The position numbers were made by a program, and so were the translations under genes. This document shows positions 48,233-63,200 of a DNA stretch of 64,000 nucleotides, piece after piece; within the stretch, counting starts at the first letter, position 1, and every line of letters begins with the position of its first letter. Below the pieces are notes generated by a model. That model made no database searches. It had not been told where the DNA came from and saw only the letters and a program-made list of their open reading frames with translations. Origin of the DNA: Styela clava (taxonomy: Eukaryota > Chordata > Ascidiacea > Stolidobranchia > Styelidae); NCBI RefSeq assembly GCF_964204865.1, contig NC_135262.1, forward strand, positions 5,890,001 through 5,954,000, read 5' to 3'.

Positions 48233-51200
48233 TTATGCAGTAGAATTCTCGATCGTTTGCTGTGCTTGTGTGGGCGAGCTTGCCGTGTTGGTGCTTCCTG
48301 ATTGAATCCTCACTGCATGGTAAGAATTTCGAAGTAGAACATATGGGAAACACGATTCCAGAAGATCCATAGTAAGAACTGATGAATCTTTTACGATTTG
48401 TTCCAACAGAAGATAAACTGACTCTCGATTGCGAGTGCTCGCTCGGTCTGTCTCAAGACCAAGCTTAAGAAGACTGGAAGATGCAAGCTGGAAAAGAAAA
48501 ATATTAAAATAGAAGAATGTTGTAATAATAGGATTGGAATATAGAATGAATTTGTTATTTTGAAAAAAATTGTGCGGTTTTTTTACTGATACGCAAACTT
48601 ATTTTGGAGTGTTTATACCCAGTCGCTTCGTTTCCAACAAAGAATTAAAAGGTATTCAGTTTACCTCCTAGTAAATTTCATTGTTTATTTTGTATCGAAG
48701 TGTTACTCAGTAGTAATTGTATATGCGAGAAAAAAACGTAAAATTTTAGCAACATGTATTTTTCTTATGTAAAGTCACACAACAACATGTCGTTTAGTAT
48801 TCAAGCATATACTCTGGTCATTAGATTTTACAGAATTTTTTTTTTTTTTTTAAATTTGGGTCGCTCGAAAAAAATGTTGGGCACCACTGACATAGTCTAT
48901 TGCAATCACATTTCGGTAAAAAAACTGCATTTGTTACAATACAAGGACTAGAGTGCTGATTACAAAATGGTAATTGATAACAACTTATCAGTAAAACGAA
49001 AAAATAACAATAAAATACACTAACAGCTAAGAATTCTGTTAATCTTTCCGAGATATTTCCATTATTGACAGTGAACAATGCAGCAGCAATACGATTCACA
49101 GCGAGCGCAATGCAATGGCAGCTGTTTCCATGAGCTCCTAGTTCAGGTAAATACAGCGATCCTTCATCTCTCGCAAGTACAGGAATAGAAACAGCGAGAA
49201 AAACCATCAGTAGACAGGAGAGTTTGTGTTCCTCTTCGGGATTCTCGGACTATAAATAACAATACAATGACACAAGTTTGTTTAAACGTGTGATCTAATC
49301 TAATATTTGAATCCATTTAAAATTAAGTATTGATTATGTTGATTTTTGGATTTAGGAATAATTGAGCATAATTTATTTTAAAATATATTATTTTAAGCAA
49401 TTGAAGTCACCCATTATGATCAAAAAATGCCATTTAATTTCACAAAGCTGGTAAAAACTGAAACCCAATTTGATCATTCTCCACTTTTAACTATCCTGCA
49501 TTTTCAAAATAAAAATCATTGAATATATATTCAATTATACAGGTTTTTTATTGATCCAAATTTAGAATATATCTGGTATTCCATATTTGAAAATATTTAG
49601 ACTTATGTCGATAGCAGCTCTCCTGTACTTCTTAATAATTATTTGTTACAAGATCCGCATTTGGCTTTTTGTCCCAACACCCTCGACTATGTTTTATATA
49701 TATATCCTATTCTACTCTAACAAACACAGACAATCATTGACCAATATTAAAGATGATAAATAGAAGCGCTCGTTTTCCAAAACATTGACAAAAATTACCT
49801 TCTGTGAAGCAAGTGCATGGCATAACGCTGGATCAACTTCACATTGAATACCGGCAGCAGACGCAAGTTCATTGATGCCAATTGAAACCTAGGAATATTT
49901 TGATTAGAACAAGCATCTCTAAACTTATAGCATATAAACAAGAGTACATTGTTCAAATACATGGACACAAAGGTAAAAAAATAGTGTCCCGTCACTTAAA
50001 AGTGTTCTCATATAGTACCAAAAGTGTTCCTATACGTCAAACAAAAGTGTTCCCATACGTCACAAAAAGTGTTCCCATACATCACAAAAAGAGTTCCCAT
50101 TAGTCAAATAAAAGTGTTCCCATATGTCACATAAGAGTGTTCCCATAAATTAAAATAAATGATGAAATTGATTCAGGACTGAAAATATATTTGAAAAAAA
50201 ATAGCCTTCTAGCAACATAATAAGCACCAAGCCATACCCAGTTGACGAGTGTTTGAAATTCTTAGTGTTTCGAATAAAATAAAATTCACCTTTATGTCTG
50301 TTTCCTTTGGAATATGATCTTTGAAGTCGGTTATTGATGACAAAAGGAATGGAATGCGACGTTGTAGAACCTAAGTAAAATTCACAAGGCGTACATTAGC
50401 ATATATCTATCATTTTGGCGTAATGAAAAAATTCTTGACAGGTTGTCCTAATAGAGCATTGTGCATGCAAGAGATTCAAGATGTAAAATTCTCATTGGAA
50501 AAGTTGAAATGATCGTCTCTTTGTTATAAGCATATACAAATGTAAAGTTCGGTTACATCCATTTAATATTAATAATGCATATGTCATTTTCATGTATAAT
50601 AGTATATAGTATAATAAATTTGCAAGACATAGCAAATCAGGAAAATTCTAGTTTTAACTCCTTTACACATAGTTTGCTGTAAGTTTGAATCATTGCAGTG
50701 AAGATGTTAAACGATACCCCCGTAGTGCGTGTACCAGGTTAGGGTTAGGTCATAATTTTATTCCGATTTTCCTTTTTTTAGTTCTATTACGAGTTCGAGA
50801 CTGTCTGTGTTAGCCAAGTGAATATACTCCCTACCCATAAGTTTCAGTCCCTTTACACAACTTGATGTAAAGTAGGCGGAGAAAATTAGTTACCTCCATT
50901 ATTGGTAAGTTTAAATCCTTGCAGTTGAGATGTAAAACATCTAATTACAAGAATGGGCAATAATATAACTAATATACTAACGTCATTCAATGCATCTTGT
51001 GTAACCGATCGAAAGTACAAGATTACTCCAATAATCGTCATTCGAAGAAGAACACTTTCAATTCCTGAATTTTTCAAAGAAAATGTTATAAAATCTGCTC
51101 AATACAAACAATGATATTAAAACTTCTATCGAGGAAAATTGGTGAACTATATGACAAGTCAGTGGCAGAAATGTCCAAAACAAATTCAAAATTACTTATA

Positions 51201-54200
51201 TTCAATATCTTTATTTTAAGAATAATCTAAAATAATTTAATTTCAAATTAAAACACACGAAGCATAAAATTCTGAATAAAATTTTGAATTTTGAGTATGC
51301 CAAATTGAAAAGGAAAATATGCTCTCGAAAATTTCCCTATCTTTAATATGTGTACGTTTAATTAAATAGGTTAATTAAGAGTCAATACACTATAAATTTT
51401 ATCAATTGTTTTGGTACTGCTTATTTAGTTTATATTGATTGAATTTTGAATAAATCGAATGAACAACACACAAAACAGGAAAAATAAAATAAGAAAATAA
51501 ACAATTCAATCGTGCTGTTATGAATTTATATCCATGCATTCATGCAATTATTATATATGATAAAGTGACTAACAAAACAAGAATTAGTAAAATTAGTAAC
51601 ATCACATCAAACTAGAAAAACAGCAAAAAACGGAGAAAATTTTAAATATGATTTATTGCATGCTGAAACAATAAAGAGTGCACAAATTCAATTTTTTCGA
51701 TTCTCAATTAATTATTCTTTAACCAGAAATTTTGATAAATTAAAAATGGCATTTCACTACGACTCATATATCCTGCGAAGACTGAATGCTATCGCTGGAG
51801 CAATACAATATTACGAGATGACCATATAAACAAAAGGACATTATAAAAAAAAATGCATACTAAACACTGAAAGTAAAACACGTTTAAAACAGCAGAAAAC
51901 ATTCAAACTTTGTTTTTAAAACCAAAAAATTATTTTACCCTCGAGGCGCCTATAATGCACGGCCATCTGTTCTGGTTTATCGAAATTAGTTCGTAGTATA
52001 TTCAATGTCTCCCTGTTTTGCGACACCAATTTCTGTCAATAAACAATTAATACCATGCAGATAACCAGAGGGTGAATCCACAATAATTGCAGGATTGAAA
52101 GAAACAAACACCGCTATCTGAGAATCTGAGAATCTTTCACGTTATCTCGGACTCCAGATTAAAAATGACTCCGGGTTAAGAATAGCTCGACATAGTTCTG
52201 ATTGGCTGATATGTTGTTATTCCACAGAAATCTTTTCTGTTATTTTTCAAACCATAGTAGGAGTTTGAAATTGATTGAATTAAACAATATGAAAAAAATT
52301 GTTTCTAAACCATTGTTTTGGTTTGGTGGGTTTTGCACCTGAAAAGTTTTCACCTTTCATAAGTTTAAAAATGGTATCCAGAGTGATCCTACAACAATAT
52401 CTTTGATCACATTTTCCTATTTTTCAGATTGACGATTTTGAGAAGCAAATTACCTGACATGCCGATTAATATATTATAATTGCCTATAGTAATTAATATA
52501 GCAAAGTCATGCTTATTTTTAGTTCCTTTATTTTAGATTGCGAATTACTCATGCAATATATTCAGCCCTCATTAATTACAATTATAATTAATTTTAAGTA
52601 ATACCATCTAGATCTGAAACAAGACGAGCCATTAGCTCTGGCTTGGTAAAGCTTTTCCTTAACGCAGCCAGTTTCTTAGCGTTCCTTTGTACTATAACCT
52701 ATTCGTTGAATTCCAAGAAATAAAGTTAATTCATAAAAATTAAATCAAAATCGCAAACAAATTGCATGAAGCAAGTCATTTTTAACCCAGACAAATTGGG
52801 CCAATTCTTCCAAATGCAACAGTGAAAAACTCCCAAGCCAAGACATCAACTCAATATTGTGTCACTTTATATTTCAACTAGCCATGTTTTGACTTATTAC
52901 TAGAAAACGAAAGCCAATACGACGACTTAGTCATTCGGCGAACCATGGCTTTTCATCTGGTTACCAGTCCATGTTGGGTATGAAAATAGTCAACCAGATA
53001 TTAGTTTCAGACTTTATTACTTGATGGAATTTCACTCACTTGTATTGTAAAATTCAAGACCTGTATGCTTAAATTATACCTCAGTAAAGATATTTAAAAA
53101 GAAAAAACTCAGGACGAAGCAATATATATATAAACCTGTGTCAGAAATATTCAATAAAGATTCTAGACGTTAGCAACAGTATAAACCCTAGTTACCCTAA
53201 ATACTAACACGGAGAAAAAAATAATCTTCAATTTTTAGTTTTAAATACAAAGTGCTAAATTCAGTTTCCCTACCTTCAATTCCGTAATTTGACTTGCAAC
53301 ATGCCAGGCGAGGTTTTCATTGAGATTTTTCATTCCGAATGGTCCGATTAGGTCAGCAAGAGCACGGAGTTCTGTGAAGTTGAAAAAAAAATTTCAGTTT
53401 TGCTTCTGTAATCTTATCAAAAGTGTAATAAATTTAGTACACTATGCCAAACTGAAGAAATCTGGTCCCCAAAATAGAAATCTCCTGTGAGTATACTTTG
53501 TTTGGCGCTCCGGAAGTATTCGTACCAAGATGACACACAATCTGAACAACCCTAACCTGGTACATACTATCTTGGTACACCCTTTGTTTCATATTTATAT
53601 GATGCATGTTCATCCCAATATATTGCACCATGGGTGAGGTAGTGCGCATGGGATTCAAACCCAAGATTTTTATTTGTGATGCTTCGTAGTTAAGTCTAAC
53701 GCTTTAACTTCTAGGCCACCACGCACACAAAAGTACATTATAAACATCGAATCTATAAAATTCCAACAAACAAACAACAAAAAAATCAGAATTAATGTTG
53801 TGACATATCTAGAGGCAAGGACAATAACCAATTGAGTTTGACCAAAGTCTGCATCAAATAATGACCTTTCACCCCTACCTTGAATGTTTGTGAACTCTTC
53901 AGGGTTTATACTTGGTTGATTGCTGCTTCCCGAAGATATATCGACGCCAGGCAACAACACAAAAGCTCTTTTTAATTCCGAGAAAACAATAGAGTTTCCA
54001 TTGCTTACTTGTCTCAATAGCACTTCCAAATACCTATTAAAGAAAAGTTATATTCTAGCTTATTCTTTTTTTATGTATTTATACATTTGCTCAATGCAAG
54101 CCATCAGATGAATGTAGAATGAGCACTGAAAAAGTAAAGTCGCATGCGAATAATGAAGCACAAGAGCTATGCATACATTATTGTTCATTAACAGCGTCAC

Positions 54201-57200
54201 GCGCAGATAGCCCAACTACTAGATGGCAGAAAACAAAATTTCTTGGAAAAAAATTTGTCAGAGAAATCTTCCCGTCCCTTTACACAACTTGATGTAAAGT
54301 AGTCGAACAAAATTAGTTACCTCCATATTGGTACACATACTTCTGAAGCGCTGATAAAATTCTATGTATCAAGTCATTTTACACTTACCATTGAGTATAG
54401 AGAGCAGTAATCGTAGTTTCTCCGTGACTATCCTGCATTTGGGTCTGTTGCAGCAAAACACTGTTGAAAATTCTTGTTGAATCTGTGATAAAAAATACAT
54501 GAAATTTATGTTTAAAATTTATAGCTTAACTAACTTAATCCTAAGGCGTGCAGCAGACCCTCGTCCGGTAGCGAGTCCATGTTGAGTATATAAATAGTAG
54601 ATTAGTTTTTTGTTCCAGGTACATTAACATGATGGTGGAGGAAGCTGTAACTGTCCAGACATTATGCGAATCATCCTACTATGTGAGAAGCCCAGCAATC
54701 ATATCACACCTATTTAACCTCGGCGAGATTCGAAACCTGCGAGACTACAAACACAATCATAGGTAGATGACAGAAGTGTTCCTAACGCTTGACATAATGC
54801 GACAATTGCTAATAATAATAATAAGTTCTTACCTATTTGAACATAGTTCTCAATAGTCTGTAAAACAGACATATAAGCTTTTGTTCTGGAAAGCAGCTCT
54901 GTGGGTTTTGCCATTTCGTTTGTTTCTTTGTTGTGTGTTAAGGCTACCAGTACTCTGAAATAATAAGATCAAAATAAAATACGATTTTAACAGAGCCTTT
55001 AAGACTTTAGCTTTAGTTCAGACAACCCCTTCTGCCCTAAACAAGGTTCTACATGAGCAGTATGTTTTACGTAAGTAATAATCTACAGTGTCCAGAATCT
55101 AGATACGTTTTCTTCATTCGATCATTACATCTATGTTCAGAAAACAAGTTATAATGAGTTAGTAATTCAGAAACAAAAGTATATGTATTTCCAATAACGG
55201 CAAGCACACATATCAATTTTTATACTACAAATGAGGTGATGAGCTTGAATAGAATAACGAGCCGACGGATTGGGGATTGAACCATGGACATCTAACTTAG
55301 CTGGACCAAGAAAATACTATAAAAATTGAAAAATTTTTTAATACAATTTTTTTTAATATAAAAATCCAGAATTTTTCATCAATAAAAGTTTCAGTTTTAC
55401 CACCATAAATTAGCTTTTTTATTTGCAGTACCGACATATAAAACTCAATTACTAACTTGGCATAGCGGCTCTCCAACTGAGCAGTTAAAAATTCTTTTGG
55501 TGAGAAAGTATGTTCCCAAACAACAAATGTTGATCTGTAGTTGATAGCATTGCAAATTTCAGCCAATGCCAAATGAAGTTCATCCATTCTAAATAAAAAG
55601 GATTATTAAACAGAAGAAAATTTGTTAGTGTCCCTCAATAAGGAATGTCCAAAATTGAATAATTCACGATTCAGAAATAATATGTCTAAATAAGGAATAT
55701 TAAATAAATTCTACATTGGTTATTACAACTTATTTAAACAGAAAAAATCAGGAATTTTATGTTTATCCGGGGGACAGGTAATTTGATAAGATGACTTAAT
55801 CATGTGGCAAACCACGACCTTGAGACACGTTTCAAGCCCATATCAGGTATAAGAATAGTTATTCATTTCGAATACATGGACTTGATAGTGAAACCATTAC
55901 TGACCAGCAGTAACGTCAACTACATTATGTCGGTGATGAGTCCGGCAATTCTCCTGTACATACTCATCCCCCAAAGGATTAGAACCGTCAGAACAACACA
56001 GACGTGTGATGGCAAAAGTGTTCCAAACACTTGGCACGATACACCAATCGTCATTGATAAACATCAGTAAAATCAAGGAAATTAAATTTGATAACACAAA
56101 GTAGTTAAAATAAATACTCTTCTGATTGTTTAACTGAGTTTGTTTTTTATCTGGCCATCAGGTGTTAAAAGATAAAAATTGTAAATTTTAAAATTCTAAA
56201 TGATCCCCAAGATCTAGAAATTTCTATATCGTATCCACTATCTAATGAAGTGTGAATGTATTTTATCTTCAGTCTTGCTGCGGATTCCTAAGATTATATA
56301 CATATGGATCTGTTGGCACAAAAGCATAGAAATCCGATCAATATCAAGAATTATCATAGATGGAAAATTACCTGAAAAAATACAAATTTTCTCTGCCTGA
56401 TTATGGACAAATCATGAATGAAAAAAATTTACTTTGTGACATGAAGTCTATCTTTTCTGAAACTTTCAATTCCAGGATTCATTGATTCAGTGACATGAGT
56501 TTTCGTTCCCTTCTTTCCTTTCCCTTTCTTTCGTATTCCTTGTTTCATATGCACTGCAGCATTCTTCGGCAACAACTTAACGATGAAAAAGTTTGAATAA
56601 AAAATATGAAAAGTTGAAAAATAAAATTTAAATAATAAAGGTAGAAAAAACACATTTTCTCAAATTTTTTTTATTTTTAAGATTGGACAAAAAAAATTTC
56701 AGAATATGCAAGTAACAGGAGACAACATCTGAAACGATGGGCAATCTATTCCTCGGAGAGTAAACTTGAGGTAAATTTTGTGAGTAAGAAAATATAAATG
56801 AAGTTGTAGACCACAAAGAACATTGCAAAATTGTTGTTCATTATGCTGTCGTCTAATAACCGTCTAATCTTGAACTGTCTGAATATCGGATTAGTTCAAA
56901 TCCAAGTGTTTTGTCTCAATCTTGAATCCACCAGCAAGAGTAAAGACGATTGCTGCGCAATTGTTCAAAAATGATTTTTTTAAAAAAAAAATGGAGATAC
57001 GAATAATATTTTAAAATAAGCAACCTGGTCTGACAATGCACATTGTTCATCAGCGATCAGGAACAACAAATTCCGAGCTTCTTTTGACATGTCATCGAGG
57101 AAGGTTGTTACGTAATTCATTGCACGGTCTCGGATATGGAGTCTCTCTTCTGGACAGAACTCACTTATAGCTCCTTGAAAATGTGCACATATGAGAGGAA

Positions 57201-60200
57201 ATGCGATCGAGTATCTTGATTGAAAACGCAATTCCAAACATCTCTTGAAAGAGGAGACCAGGGCGGTTGGAAAAAAGCTGAAACATAGAAAAATGTTAAA
57301 CAAAAGAGAAGTGTCAAATTATATAACAAGTAGGATAAAATGACATTTAAAAGTATTCCCATGGAAGAAAAAAAAATAAGGACTTATCTGGCTGAAATAT
57401 TAGGACTCATATGAACATTAAAAGTGATAGCCTTCCCTAATCTTCAAGCGCAGCCAATTTAAAATAAATTGTTTCAGAAAGTTGAAAAAAAAATTTTTCA
57501 CAACAACAGTTTAGCAAATCAATACATATTCCATTTTGTGTCCAAAAATAATACACTGGGATACAGTTTTAATTTTTCATTTTCAAAAGAGAAACCCCTT
57601 TTGCCGCTCGAATTTGTTTTACATTTCATACTCCAGATCACTGCTCTTCAAACTGGGGCCGCGACTCCCGCTGGCTGAGTCACGAAGGGGACCAATGGGG
57701 GCTGCGGTATGTTTCAATACCATTAATACAGTATAAATAGATCCTGACTTGATGGGACGAAGCTGAACTTTACACGCTTGAGAAGGTTGAGGAAATTTTA
57801 TTAGAAAAAACAAAGAAGTGTGCCTCGCCAGCCAGAACAAAACCAAATGTAGACAAGCCAATTTTATTCTTTTTTATTAATATTCTCTATATTATTGAAA
57901 TCTTAATTTTAGTTCCTGATTCCAGAGGGACGCATAAAAAATTTGACTCTGCTAAGTGGGTCATGATGAAAAAAGTTTGTAGAACAGATATTTCCAGATA
58001 TTATTGTTGAATATGATTACAAATTATGGTACTTCCATAGTGTGTGTACCAGGTTAGAGTTAGGTCATAATTTTATTCCGATTTTCCTTATTTTAGTTTA
58101 ACTTCAAGTTCGGGGACTGTCTGTGTTAGCCAAGTAAATATATCTCCTGCCCATAGATTTCAGTCCCTTTACAAAACTTGATGTAAAGTAGGCGAACAAA
58201 ATTAGGTACCTCCATATTAGTACACACACGTCTGGAGCGTCCAAATAATTAAGTTTTGGCCATGCCAACACTTCTGAAAAAAATGAGTCATTAAAGATCA
58301 CAACCAACTATACCACTTAGCCAAATGACAGCAATACTTACCACAAGTCAGAAAGATCCGAAGTCTCTCTTAACATGTCATCCAAGTCATCAATCATCCG
58401 ACAATGAAACACTATTGCATTCATGAGTCTTCCAAGTTGTTGATTATCTTTCAATAGTAAGGCAGCTTTACTCACGCAAGTGTATGCCTGAATGTATATT
58501 AGTCATGTTTATTCAGTAACTGTTCAAGTATTTTTACTTCATTTAATACATCTATGAGGGACAAAACAATACATCTACATGGTATCGATAAATTGGCAAT
58601 TTGAAAATTTTTTATGGACACCCTATATATACAGTATATAAAAAAATTCAACACTTTATAAATTTCATTTTCATTTTCTAAATATTCAATAATTATTAGC
58701 AAAGTATGAAAAGCAAATTTTGATTATCTAATTCCCAATTTTTATAGACTTCAGAAAAATTCTAAAATTTTGGTTAAACTGAGAGGGTGAAACATGCATT
58801 CAACTTCCGAACTATCTTACAACTGACATACAAACATGAATAAATAAATATGTGAAATCTTTTTTGAAATTATTTACAGTAAGGTTCATACACGAGGATT
58901 TTTTACTTAATTCTACTCAATTTGGTTCCTTTGACTACTAAACAACCGAATACCTGCAAACGAAACCAGTCAAGTCTCAGTCCTCGAAAATCGAATAATT
59001 CTTTTTGTTCAACTTGCTTGATACTCAGTGATGTCATAGTATTAACGACTGATGTCATAATGACAGATTCATCCTCTGGACAAACCTGGAACAAAAAATA
59101 GAGATTTTCGTAAAAAAAAACGAACTATTTAATGAAGACAAGATTTACTGTTAGGACTGCTAAATCATATGACAAACCAGTTCATCAGGTATTTATTTCT
59201 GATGCATGGACTTGATAGTGAAAGAAGTGACTAGCAGTCACGTGAACCATCCACGAATGCAAGGAGTCCAAAAATCCTCTCGTACATAATTATCCCCCCA
59301 TGGTATTCGAACCTGGCCAGTGAAATCAGAGGAGTTTCATAGAGTCAAGGTGTGTACACTGTAAACAACAGTTGAAACAACAAAACTAGTCCACGTTTAT
59401 AACCACGCTTGAAAAACGTGTGTCAGTGAAAAAAATTCTGAGCAGCTGCTAAAATTTCACCATAGTTACCCACATAAACAATTCAATGCTCAGGGAAACA
59501 TCCATTGGGAAATCGAATGTCAAATAAAAATGTTATCACAACTAACCGATAGATTTTGTACTGCTTCATTGAGTACAACAGCGTCATATCCGTATAAATA
59601 CTGGACGTAATATCTTTGAATAACTTCATCGTAGCTTCGAACTAGTTGACGTAATTCTTCCATGTGAAAAATAAGTTCTCCGAGATATCTGAAAGGCATA
59701 TTATGCAATGTAATTCACCGGTGTTTGACTCTAAAATCGTGACAGTAAATTAATGTCTGAAATAAATTTTAAGCATACTGACATGATGGGTAGTCATCAG
59801 CTTTTGTATAATGATTCAATGCCAATAAATATAGAGGTTTCATGAAATCTTGAAATTTTTTAAAATTGCAAAGGGAATTTATCGATACCGTATAGTTTTA
59901 GCCCTCACAGATGTATTAAATGAGGTAGAAAAACATAACAATTACTGATTAAAAAACAACAAACCTGGTTAAGATATATTGAGAACTGATTTCATAACTA
60001 AATTGAAATTATAAAGGGACTTTATGGACACCCTGTACATCAGTGCTCTTCAACTTTTTTTATCGTGGTATAACTTTTACAATTTTTCAAGAACTTTGTA
60101 TACTTTACAAATACCAATGTTAATTCAAGGCTTAAATAAACATTAAATTTAAAGTACATATTGAACTGCAATATCATCATGCAATCTAATAGTCTAGTGT

Positions 60201-63200
60201 CCGGAAGTTATAAATTTGACCGACGACCTTAGCGTCAATGTAAATCAAACGAAGCGCATGGCAGCCGAAATCACCAACCCAGACACGTGACCACATTATC
60301 TATATAATTAGTGACGTAACAATGTGCTCACGTCGGTTCTTTGCGTAAATGATATTTTATATTTCATGTGCGCCGCGTTCGCATTGCTGTCTCCGCTTAA
60401 ATATTTTATAGTTTATAATATTAGAGTTTAAAATCCCTGACTTAGGCTGTACACCCTTCGTATACCCTTTATTAGTTGTATACCCAACCCATGGTCCGGT
60501 ATCCACTTGGGTATACCGTATACCCGGTTGAAGAGCACTGCTGTACATATATATATTATATAATAAATACACACCGGTCAACAAAATCTTCAGGATTAGC
60601 TCTTTTGACAAGATTTCCTGCGTGTCTCACAATCCATTTCACTTCATCTCTTGCATAAGCGAGTGACATGAACACAAATAACGTTTTTGGTCCGAGCAAA
60701 CCTGGCTGATCCTAAAATAATATATTTTTAAATAAACTGGAAGCTGGTAAGAAACAAAATAACGGCAAGATAGGTCTGATTTTGGCTAATTGCGTGGGTC
60801 ATTGGGTGCTAGAGAGTAGGGACCTTGGATTCATTGAACCAGGGAGGTGCATGCACAGGGGGGCTTCAAAATCGGAAATTACCAGTGCCGTCTGTGACAG
60901 TCACCGCGATTACACGCTCGTTAAGAGCCGCCTTTTCAGCCTATAATGACTTTTCTGTTGTGTGAAATACTGTGCGACCTTTAATACAGGAAGGGCCAGA
61001 ATGAAATAACTGGATGAAACTACGGGCCGCACCTTGACGTATGCTATCAAGTAGTTGCAGGCACAAAAATGTTGGTTATTGATCTTGTGACATGCGATGT
61101 TTGTACAAGCTTATGAAAACATCCAAGGACAGCTATGTGACATCCGTTACAGATAATTTGAACATGTATTCGTAATTTTACCAACATTATGGTATTAAAT
61201 AACAGAGTAGAGATAAACTCAGTCAAAATGATAACTTACTGTGATCAAAAGCACCAATTCTTTCATGGCAGTTCTCAGAAATTTTCTTTTATCTTTGTGA
61301 ACCTTCCCAGCCTGTTGTGCAGCATGTTCTCTGCATTCACGGACTTCAGCAACTTTTTTGTTGTAGCTATTAATATTTTCAATTAAGATTTCATTACATA
61401 TCAATGTCTGCCCCATGCCCCAATGTCTGTGACCTTGGTCAGAGTGGAAATATGAAATAGCCAACATCAGATGGCCAAAACCAAATAATTTAGTATTTCG
61501 AATACATTCTAAAATAATTTTTTTAAATATGAAATATCGAAATGAAATATATTCGAAATTGGGTCTATTCCGCAAGAAAAATTCTTCAAAATTCGTACAA
61601 ATTAAATTTATTTGTGCAGAATAAATGAGATAAACATTGTTTTAATTAATATTCGCTATTTCCTTCTGTCAGAAGTTTTTGTCTATCATAAACTAATAAA
61701 TGCTTATAAAAAAATTTGAATAAAACCAATTTCAAATGTATTCGATTCGTTTGGGACATCCCTGGCAATAACACATGATTGCCATCAGATATCCATGTTG
61801 AGGATTTGAGAATATATATACAACTGGTACCTATGTAAGTTGCTAAACTTTCCGTATAAAAAACTTGTCTTGTAAAAAACTAGGGAGTGTGTACATTTAT
61901 AAATAAATATGGGATAATTTGTATGACTTGATAATTTTCTTTGCTATATATACCATATCTTTTCTGTATAGATATCATATCGGAAAACTCAGAAAAATAC
62001 ATTATTTTTGTAGCACTGGGGATGCTTCGTATACTCTCCATACACGGTGAGCGCAAATGTTACAACAAAATAAGGATAAATGGCAAAGTTTACTGCACAA
62101 AATTTCATCAATAGTCATAATTGCATAGAAGAACTAGCAAAATTTTCTTCGAAATTTATATTTTATACTATTATTCGAAGGTTTGGACCCGAAATATTTT
62201 TTCGACAACATTAATTTCGATCACTATTTAAACAGAAAATTTCAATGAAAAAATTGCACGCAAGTAGAATAAATTCTTGGAAAATTCAATACTAGTCACA
62301 AAATTATTATATTCATATATGAAAATATAAAAAAACGAACCCTTTCAGTCCAGAAAATATTTCTTCTGCTGTCCGGTGCAACATTATTATTTCATCTCGG
62401 AACAGAGAGAGACAGAAGTTAGTTTGCAAGACAGGTTTCCATAGACCTGAGTAAGTAGGAAATTTAGATTCCTTAATATATTTATACAATGAGACCAATT
62501 AAATGAAAAAATTGGAATTTATTTCCATGGAGTCAAAATTTTGAGTCAAAATTTCCATTGGTGATGAAAAAAGTCAAAATTATCTTCAGGAATTATAAAA
62601 AAGCACCAAGCATTTTTAACTGCCTGTTAGAAATACTGGCTAAGTTTCTCAAAGCCTGAATCTTGAGTCTAAACCATGAAAAACATGGTCGAGTCTAAAT
62701 ATTTTTAACGCTGAATCAGGAGTCATAATCAATTATGAATTTTAATTTCATATAATGGCATAATAAACAAGACAGAGATGCCTAAATGTACGAACATAAA
62801 GGCTGAGTTATGGCCTGAGTTTTCTAAAAAAAATCGGCAAACAAGTCATATGAGAGGTCAAGCAATGTGGAATAAAAGAGGAGTATGTATACATTGTGTC
62901 CAAAAATAAACTATAACTGTAAATAAATAAATAGAAGAAACTGTGCTACACAATATATCTAACACAATAAAGATATATACTAACATGTGCTTGCTTCTTG
63001 TTGAGACACCATAGTTGCATGACAAAGTAAATACCCAAAATAAATCCATTTTTCCATATCTTCAATGGATAAATATTCACATGGCATCTAAGATAAATAT
63101 TATGGTTAAAATTTGACAAAGTTTCAACAATTTGACTTGATTCAAGTTTAGTAAACTGACATATTATGATTTATATAAAATAATTAAATCTTGCTGCTGC

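Noticed and set aside
48860..48897. Another hAT-like end ('tgttgggcaccactgaca') in an NCKAP1 intron
   Set aside because: No matching opposite end was found, so no element could be delimited.
53638..53729. Possible true tRNA gene on the minus strand
   Set aside because: A and B boxes are present, but I could not pair a good acceptor stem or anticodon arm; a SINE head explains it better.
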